Source of the DNA: Chloroflexota bacterium
GTDB taxonomy: Bacteria > Chloroflexota > Ktedonobacteria > Ktedonobacterales > JACDGC01
Reading direction: 5' to 3'
Assembly: GCA_021812265.1 (NCBI GenBank)
Contig: JAKAOI010000054.1
Coordinates: 1-9,665 of the forward strand
Length of the DNA: 9,665 nucleotides
Position 1 is the stretch's first letter; the number at the start of each line of letters is the position of its first letter. The position numbers and the translations under genes are program-made. Shown one piece after another: positions 5,891 through 9,665 of the stretch. The notes under the pieces are model-generated. The model worked only from the letters and a program-made list of their open reading frames with translations, ran no database searches and had not been told where the DNA came from.

Positions 5891-6020
5891 CTTTCTGCTA
5901 TTTTCTTGTTATTAAATAATGTAATCTAAAAGTCTATCAGTATTATTTATCCAAAAAAATACAACATGACCCCCTTTGTCAGAGACAAGTAGAATGTCAG
6001 CTATAAACCACAACTATGTT

Positions 6021-6536
6021 TTATCTAAGTGACTTTGCTTTGGATTCAGCAATCTGAGCCTCTTCAATACGTTCAAGAGAACGCAAGACAAAAGCCTTGA
6101 GATCCCAAGCATGAGCATTATTTGGCTCAAGAGCAAGAGCATGGTCAGATGCGATCAATGCTTCCTCTGGTTGGTTCAAATGAAGTAAAGCTATGCCTTT
6201 GTTCATCCAGGCAGATGCATTATTGGGATCAAGGGCCAAGGCACGATCAGAATCAATCAAAGTCTTTTCATGTCGCTTCTTTGAATGCTCATAGGTGTAG
6301 ATGGCATCTACAATTCCCTGCCATTTCAGTAATAGGTGAAGAAGTGATGATCTCGCGTGTTGTAATCGATTCAGATCGTTTGCAGATCGTAGGGACATCA
6401 CATCGTCCTCTAAAATTTTAACTGCTGCTTCTAATTTTTTTAAGCCTTCTTTATATCCGGCTAATTCTTGTTCTGATACTATCGGCTCTTGCCGATAATC
6501 ATTATACATTAGCCCTTTTCGTGTTTCAGGTTTCAC
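6021..6536 (-). CDS. TPR-repeat protein
   Basis: The 171-residue product has a helical, charged N-terminal region (about 20-90) followed by tetratricopeptide units. One unit is ALALDPNNASAWMNKGIALLHLNQPEEALIASDHALALEPNN (about 99-140), and a second from about 139 ends the protein. The W/A-x-x-x-G-x-A/L-L and PNNA-AW patterns are diagnostic of TPRs, which act as protein-protein interaction scaffolds. The start is GTG 6536-6534, with GGGAG 7 nt upstream; an in-frame ATG at 6509 has no better site. It lies 34 bp downstream of the nucleotidyltransferase-fold gene on the same strand, suggesting cotranscription and a shared role, perhaps as partner or adaptor. An RSSLLH stretch (62-67) has HEPN-like spacing but is probably chance. 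Confidence 0.85.
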   Translation of the reverse strand: MKPETRKGLMYNDYRQEPIVSEQELAGYKEGLKKLEAAVKILEDDVMSLRSANDLNRLQHARSSLLHLLLKWQGIVDAIYTYEHSKKRHEKTLIDSDRALALDPNNASAWMNKGIALLHLNQPEEALIASDHALALEPNNAHAWDLKAFVLRSLERIEEAQIAESKAKSLR

Positions 6537-6570
6537 AGTATTACTCCCTTTTATGTTTTTTTATGGTCCC

Positions 6571-7083
6571 TTAATATGATAATTGTTGAATTAGTCGAAT
6601 AATCCCTTTTATCTCCCCCGCCCGACTTTTCTGAAAATAATCAACAAAAATATCGTCTAACTCCGGTTGTTGGTGGTTTATCCATGGATCAATCTGTCCA
6701 TCGGCAATAGCTTTCTCTAAATCGTCTGATGTATTAGCGATCCAGTCTCTAAAAGTGTCATAATTGTTATTCCAAATTGGAGCATTAGATCTCACATACA
6801 TGTCCACATCGCCAGGTTCAGGTTTCGTAGTAGCGAAACTTCCATTGATAAATATTTCTGCATTTGGATCTTCTCCCCAAATATATTTAGATACCTCTCT
6901 AATGATATTTTCAAGCGCCAATCGTTGTTGGGTTCGTGGAAAATATTGATATTGGCTAATATCCTTAATTGTAGCATCATATATACCAGGGGGAAGTACG
7001 CCGCTCTGTCGAGGAGTAACTGTGCTCAATGCTGGATACATTCCATGGCCTTGAGGAGGTGGACCAAAACCAAGTGAAGACAT
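6571..7083 (-). CDS. Nucleotidyltransferase-fold protein (DUF6932-like)
   Basis: The 170-residue protein carries the minimal nucleotidyltransferase signature. GSF at 81-83 follows the strand AEIFIN, D92 and D94 lie in PGDVDMYV, and a possible third acidic residue is D148 in IFVDYF. These correspond to the GS and metal-binding D-x-D residues of the polymerase-beta/MNT superfamily. The N-terminal LPPGIYDATIKDI (about 30-42) and the FINGSF...KPEPGDVD layout recall DUF6932-type proteins, from memory. Such enzymes transfer a nucleotide to a small molecule, RNA or protein, and single-domain forms are common in toxin-antitoxin and defence loci. ATG 7083 has AAGGA 6 nt upstream. It is the first gene of a probable two-gene unit with the TPR protein. 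The target is unknown. Confidence 0.8.
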   Translation of the reverse strand: MSSLGFGPPPQGHGMYPALSTVTPRQSGVLPPGIYDATIKDISQYQYFPRTQQRLALENIIREVSKYIWGEDPNAEIFINGSFATTKPEPGDVDMYVRSNAPIWNNNYDTFRDWIANTSDDLEKAIADGQIDPWINHQQPELDDIFVDYFQKSRAGEIKGIIRLIQQLSY

Positions 7084-7717
7084 AAACCCATCCTTTTATT
7101 AATCGTATTATTTTTCTCGAATAAATTTCACTAAAACTGTTTAGTACACACAATACAGATAGATAGTTATTAAGTAAATTCATATAACACTCTATCATAT
7201 GTTTGATCTTTACTGATCCCAAGAGGGTGAAGCTACGACCAAGGGCTACTGATTCTGTAATGTTGATATGAACTTAGGTGTAAAGCGGTATCAAGTCTCA
7301 ATCATTGTATTGTTGTAGGTCAAATTCCCCTTTCTTATATTGGAATGGAACATGAGAGGTCAAGACCTCAATCACTTCCTGACTGAAAAACCTCTCTAAT
7401 GAATAATACCGGCATATATGAAAATTGATCGGGATAAAAGGTAATTTTGTATTTTTGTATCTTGATAGCCTGGTTTCAGATAGTTATAATCAGCTTGAGT
7501 AATAGCTGGGCGAATGGAATCCACAAAAGTTTTTTGTCTGTTTGCCTCAAAATATGCAAATCAGTGATATGTAGTGGTTTGGAAAGTAATCTTTGATTAA
7601 ATGAGAGGAAATAAAATACTTTCACAGTATATATATACTGCGGAATTTGTCAGAAGTGTGATGTATAAAATACCTGATTTTGTATGAATATTCCTGATGT
7701 GATTTTGGTATTTTTAA
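7084..7717. other. Gene-free AT-rich region upstream of the nucleotidyltransferase gene
   Basis: No frame here looks like a protein with a ribosome-binding site. The stretch must hold the minus-strand promoter of the two-gene unit, but no good hexamer pair was found. It includes GAGGTC-AA-GACCTC at 7356-7369 and a 16-bp perfect palindrome at 7625-7640. Its right edge is the border of the 73-bp direct repeat. Confidence 0.5.
7625..7640. repeat. 16-bp perfect palindrome
   Basis: CAGTATATATATACTG equals its own reverse complement. It lies about 540 bp upstream of the nucleotidyltransferase gene and 78 bp from the right direct repeat. It could be an operator or a structural site; no T-run follows. 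Confidence 0.6.
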
Positions 7718-7797
7718 CCTCTTTTCTTGTCCTCAATTTCCCCGGCAATCCAGCTTGCGGAATATGCAGATAGAAATATTTTGATCGGTGTGTACAA
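7714..7797 (-). pseudogene. Truncated duplicate of the 5' end of the 108-residue gene
   Basis: This minus-strand frame reads TTG TAC ACA CCG, then the same 24 codons as the start of the 5564-5890 gene, then GGT TAA. The stop follows directly where identity ends at 7718. It lacks about three quarters of the gene. Relative to the other copy, two codons are missing near the start (the 6-base indel). It probably keeps the gene's older upstream region to its right (7798 onward), while the intact copy has different sequence upstream. Confidence 0.75.
7718..7790. repeat. 73-bp perfect direct repeat, right copy
   Basis: Identical to 5805-5877 and in the same orientation. It forms the right border of the segment with the nucleotidyltransferase-fold and TPR genes. 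The two copies are 1913 bp apart, start to start. Confidence 0.95.
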
Positions 7798-7812
7798 TAG
7801 AGATAGTTATAT

Positions 7813-7833
7813 AGATATTACGTTCTAATATCT
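7813..7833. promoter_or_regulatory. 21-bp dyad upstream of the truncated gene copy
   Basis: AGATATTA (7813-7820) and TAATATCT (7826-7833) are perfect 8-bp inverted repeats around CGTTC. They lie about 16 bp upstream of the truncated gene's start, where an operator or promoter element of that gene would be expected. The regulator is unknown. Confidence 0.35.
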
Positions 7834-8068
7834 TGTCGGGATAAAAATATCGGATATGTTCGGTATTTTGTTCCGGTACAAAATGGCTAATTTGTGTTTG
7901 GAATAATTTATGCGCTACGCATGGGCTAGCCAAAGTGGATGGAATAAAAAAATTTTTTAAAAACAGGAATCAGAAAGGAGATAAGCAGGTAATCATGACT
8001 AAAATACTAGCCATATTATGCCAAAAAAAGGCAGAAAGATATACCAAAAGCCTTGTGTTTCCTTATGT

Positions 8069-8113
8069 TTTCCCCAAAATTTTTCCACAGGCCATTCACA
8101 TTTCCCCAAAATT
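8069..8113. repeat. Paired 13-mers flanking DnaA-box-like sequences
   Basis: TTTCCCCAAAATT occurs at 8069-8081 and again at 8101-8113, a 32-bp period. Between them are TTTTCCACA (8081-8089), which fits the DnaA-box consensus TTWTNCACA, and CCATTCACA (8092-8100), a weaker match one helical turn on. The direct repeats are certain; an origin role is only inferred. Confidence 0.4.
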
Positions 8114-8297
8114 AGGGTATGGTATATTGTACAAGCTAAAGAGAAATAGCGCGTGTTTATGTGTTACGCAAGTTATGCGCCAAACACGCATGAACGCATT
8201 GCATAACAGCGTCAGGTGATTCACCCAGCAGCCAGCATGGATGCGCCTGAATAAAAAGCGTTCCGTCTGAATAATGTTTGCCAAATGTGTGCATAGC

Positions 8298-8333
8298 GCA
8301 TTGATTTGCCTATGATTTGGCAGAATTCAATGC
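8298..8333 (+). other. Stem-loop upstream of the membrane/HTH protein gene
   Basis: GCATTGA (8298-8304) pairs with TCAATGC (8327-8333), and inside TGCC (8307-8310) pairs with GGCA (8319-8322). The overlapping AATGC-TT-GCATT dyad at 8329-8340 would compete with the outer stem. It would lie in the leader if transcription starts upstream. Confidence 0.25.
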
Positions 8334-8424
8334 TTGCATTGCGTTATTTGGAAGCAGGCGGATGGTAAAACATGATGCGCAGACCAATGGAAAGAAGATC
8401 TGCCGCAGAGAGGAAACGAAAACT

Positions 8425-9665
8425 ATGGCACAAAAAGCGCAGGCGCTGCCTGAAACGCAGGCAGCAGAGTCTCAGCTGATTAATAACTCGGTTCCAAACG
8501 GGCGTTCACAGGGGAAAGAAGAAGCGCTGCCGCTGCCGAAATGGCTGGTTAGGGTGTATTATATATTCCCGATTGTTTTGTATATTCCGGATATGATTTT
8601 TAATTTTTATGTCTATTCAGATGGATCCGGCATAAACCTGAATCAGTTTGACATTACACAGGTACCGTTGGTAGTGTTGTGGGGCTTTCTTTCTATCGGC
8701 ATCGTTGGAATGGCATGGCTGCTTTCGGTTCTGGCGCCGTGGCATTGGGTACGCGGTAACAGATTTCAGTCGATTATGTGCTGGTTTGGTGTTATCATTG
8801 CAACAACCATTACTACATGGAACTCACTGGCGTTTCGATCTGAAAATTTTAAGATGTTCGCAACGGATAAATGGATTACCCAAACGTTTCATATCAATAT
8901 CGCAGGTTTCAGCCCGACGATGATTTTGGTTGCGGTGGCTCCTCCGTTTTGGGGATTGTTCTGGGCTATTGTACAGCCGGCAGAACGCCGCAAATCTGCT
9001 GAAGAAGAAAGACTTTCTTACGCGGCAAAAATAGAGCGGATGAAGCAGGAAGCAGAACTGAAGCGTATTCGCGCCGAGTCGAACACACTTGTTCGCCAAG
9101 CGCAATTGAAAGGTTTTGTCTCTACAGTCAAATCTGCTCAGCGGCAAATTAGCGGCCAACCCGAAGAAACAAACGCCGGACAAGTTACAGTAACGCAAGA
9201 TGAGGAAAACGCAAACTCCGATCGCGTTTTGCAGCTTCCTACAGGCGCCGCAAAAGTGCGCCGCATTGGTCAGCCCGGTTCGAGTTTTGATAATGGCGAT
9301 AGCGGTGAATATGAAAGCGTGCAGTCTTCCGGTTCCATTATGTCGTATTCTGCGGCTTCACAGCAGCGTTCCGCTGTATATAGCGCTCCGCAGAATGGAT
9401 CACCTTCGCAAAGCTCATTTTCTTCCGACAGCTTTTCATCTTCCAGTGATGGCCTTCCCGCCATTCGCGCCGGTTCACCGCGCGCCAGCACGTTGCTGCG
9501 CAACTTTGCCGACGGAGAGCATATCATGCGAACTGTGGATACAGATATAGAGCGGATGAAAGCGCGCGGTATGAAAGTAACTTATAAATCCTTTGCGGAA
9601 TATCGCGGGATAGAGTTGCCGCTTTCTAAACAACTGCTAACCAAGTGGAAAGAATGGAAAGCAAC
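8425..9665 (+). CDS. Multi-spanning membrane protein with coiled coil and possible C-terminal HTH (partial, runs off right edge)
   Basis: An open frame of 413 codons leaves the window without a stop. After a polar N-terminus come four hydrophobic segments at about 42-65, 80-104, 114-135 and 161-183. A strongly charged coiled coil follows (about 186-230, RRKSAEEERLSYAAKIERMK...), then a serine-rich low-complexity linker (about 283-345). The last part, MKARGMKVTYKSFAEYRGIELPLSKQLLTKWKEW (about 378-411), looks like a helix-turn-helix. The layout recalls DUF2637/SpdB-like membrane proteins of actinobacterial plasmids and conjugative elements with a DNA-binding tail, but this is only a resemblance. 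ATG 8425 has AGGA 10 nt upstream. An in-frame ATG at 8362, with GGAAG 7 nt upstream, would add 21 residues. Confidence 0.8.
   Translation, partial: MAQKAQALPETQAAESQLINNSVPNGRSQGKEEALPLPKWLVRVYYIFPIVLYIPDMIFNFYVYSDGSGINLNQFDITQVPLVVLWGFLSIGIVGMAWLLSVLAPWHWVRGNRFQSIMCWFGVIIATTITTWNSLAFRSENFKMFATDKWITQTFHINIAGFSPTMILVAVAPPFWGLFWAIVQPAERRKSAEEERLSYAAKIERMKQEAELKRIRAESNTLVRQAQLKGFVSTVKSAQRQISGQPEETNAGQVTVTQDEENANSDRVLQLPTGAAKVRRIGQPGSSFDNGDSGEYESVQSSGSIMSYSAASQQRSAVYSAPQNGSPSQSSFSSDSFSSSSDGLPAIRAGSPRASTLLRNFADGEHIMRTVDTDIERMKARGMKVTYKSFAEYRGIELPLSKQLLTKWKEWKA

Larger units (their letters stand above)
7834..8424. other. Gene-poor region rich in short repeats and dyads
   Basis: No convincing gene was found. 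The stretch contains an all-A/T run (7943-7963), the near-repeat TTTATGYGYTACGCA at 7907-7921 and 8156-8170, and paired 13-mers around DnaA-box-like sites (8069-8113). It also has inverted repeats GCGTGTTT/AAACACGC (8151-8158 and 8182-8189), GTTATGC/GCATAAC (8172-8178 and 8201-8207) and GGTGA-T-TCACC (8215-8225), and a stem-loop at 8298-8333. A plus-strand frame at 7935-8219 exists but is not supported as a gene. Confidence 0.5.

Noticed and set aside
5953..6000. Terminator after the TPR gene (T-run on the minus strand at about 5959-5953)
   Set aside because: A T-run is present, but the only stem before it (TTGTC/GACAA) is 5 bp and too far away to support a call.
6197..6202. Other-strand 99-codon frame antisense to the TPR gene (6122-6421)
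   Set aside because: It mirrors the TPR codons and has no ribosome-binding site.
6336..6353. RSSLLH stretch in the TPR protein as a HEPN RNase motif (R-x4-H)
   Set aside because: The residue after R is not the usual polar N/H/K, and no other HEPN feature was seen; such spacing is common by chance in helices.
7935..8219. 94-codon plus-strand frame, with an internal start near 7995
   Set aside because: The product is biased by the A/T tract and by the repeated 13-mers. It has no recognisable domain, and the ribosome-binding spacing is poor for the first start.

Overview
The window looks like chromosome or large-element DNA from a free-living bacterium of moderate G+C. The closest overall fit is Chloroflexota, perhaps a Ktedonobacteria-like lineage. 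This rests on the threonine/proline linker of the surface protein, the MshA-like GT4 glycosyltransferase, TPR units of the ALDPNNA type and the long membrane/HTH protein. It is an inference from style, not from a marker gene. No rRNA, tRNA, CRISPR array or intact transposase was seen.

Positions 1-2398 hold two divergent genes. On the minus strand is a SAM-dependent methyltransferase that runs off the left edge and carries the start of a C-terminal zinc-ribbon (CPLC). On the plus strand is a membrane-anchored extracytoplasmic protein of an uncharacterised barrel-like family. The 520-bp divergent region has a consensus plus-strand promoter, a likely minus-strand promoter next to a perfect dyad, and foldable structures before the second gene. 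That gene overlaps by 44 bp, tail to tail, with a GT4 glycosyltransferase on the minus strand (2355-3704).

Positions 3705-4625 contain no convincing gene. They hold what looks like a solo right end of a TnpB-type (IS200/IS605-like) element with conserved-looking hairpins, and two about 130-bp copies of a structured repeat with terminal inverted repeats. Then comes a secreted SurA-N-like protein (4626-5414) with a good intrinsic terminator.

Positions 5470-7797 form the most interesting segment. A 73-bp perfect direct repeat (5805-5877 and 7718-7790) brackets a small cluster coding for a nucleotidyltransferase-fold protein and a TPR protein. The left repeat copy is the 5' end of an unrecognised small gene. 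The right copy is a truncated duplicate of that 5' end next to a different upstream region. This is the geometry expected when a small genetic islet inserts into the start of a gene and rebuilds that start.

Positions 7798-8424 are gene-poor but rich in dyads and short repeats, including two 13-mers around DnaA-box-like sequences. From 8425 to the right edge runs a membrane protein with four predicted helices, a charged coiled coil, a serine-rich linker and a possible DNA-binding C-terminus. The genes do not form one obvious pathway. The left half has an envelope flavour (surface protein, glycosyltransferase, secreted SurA-like protein), and the right half has an accessory or mobile flavour.
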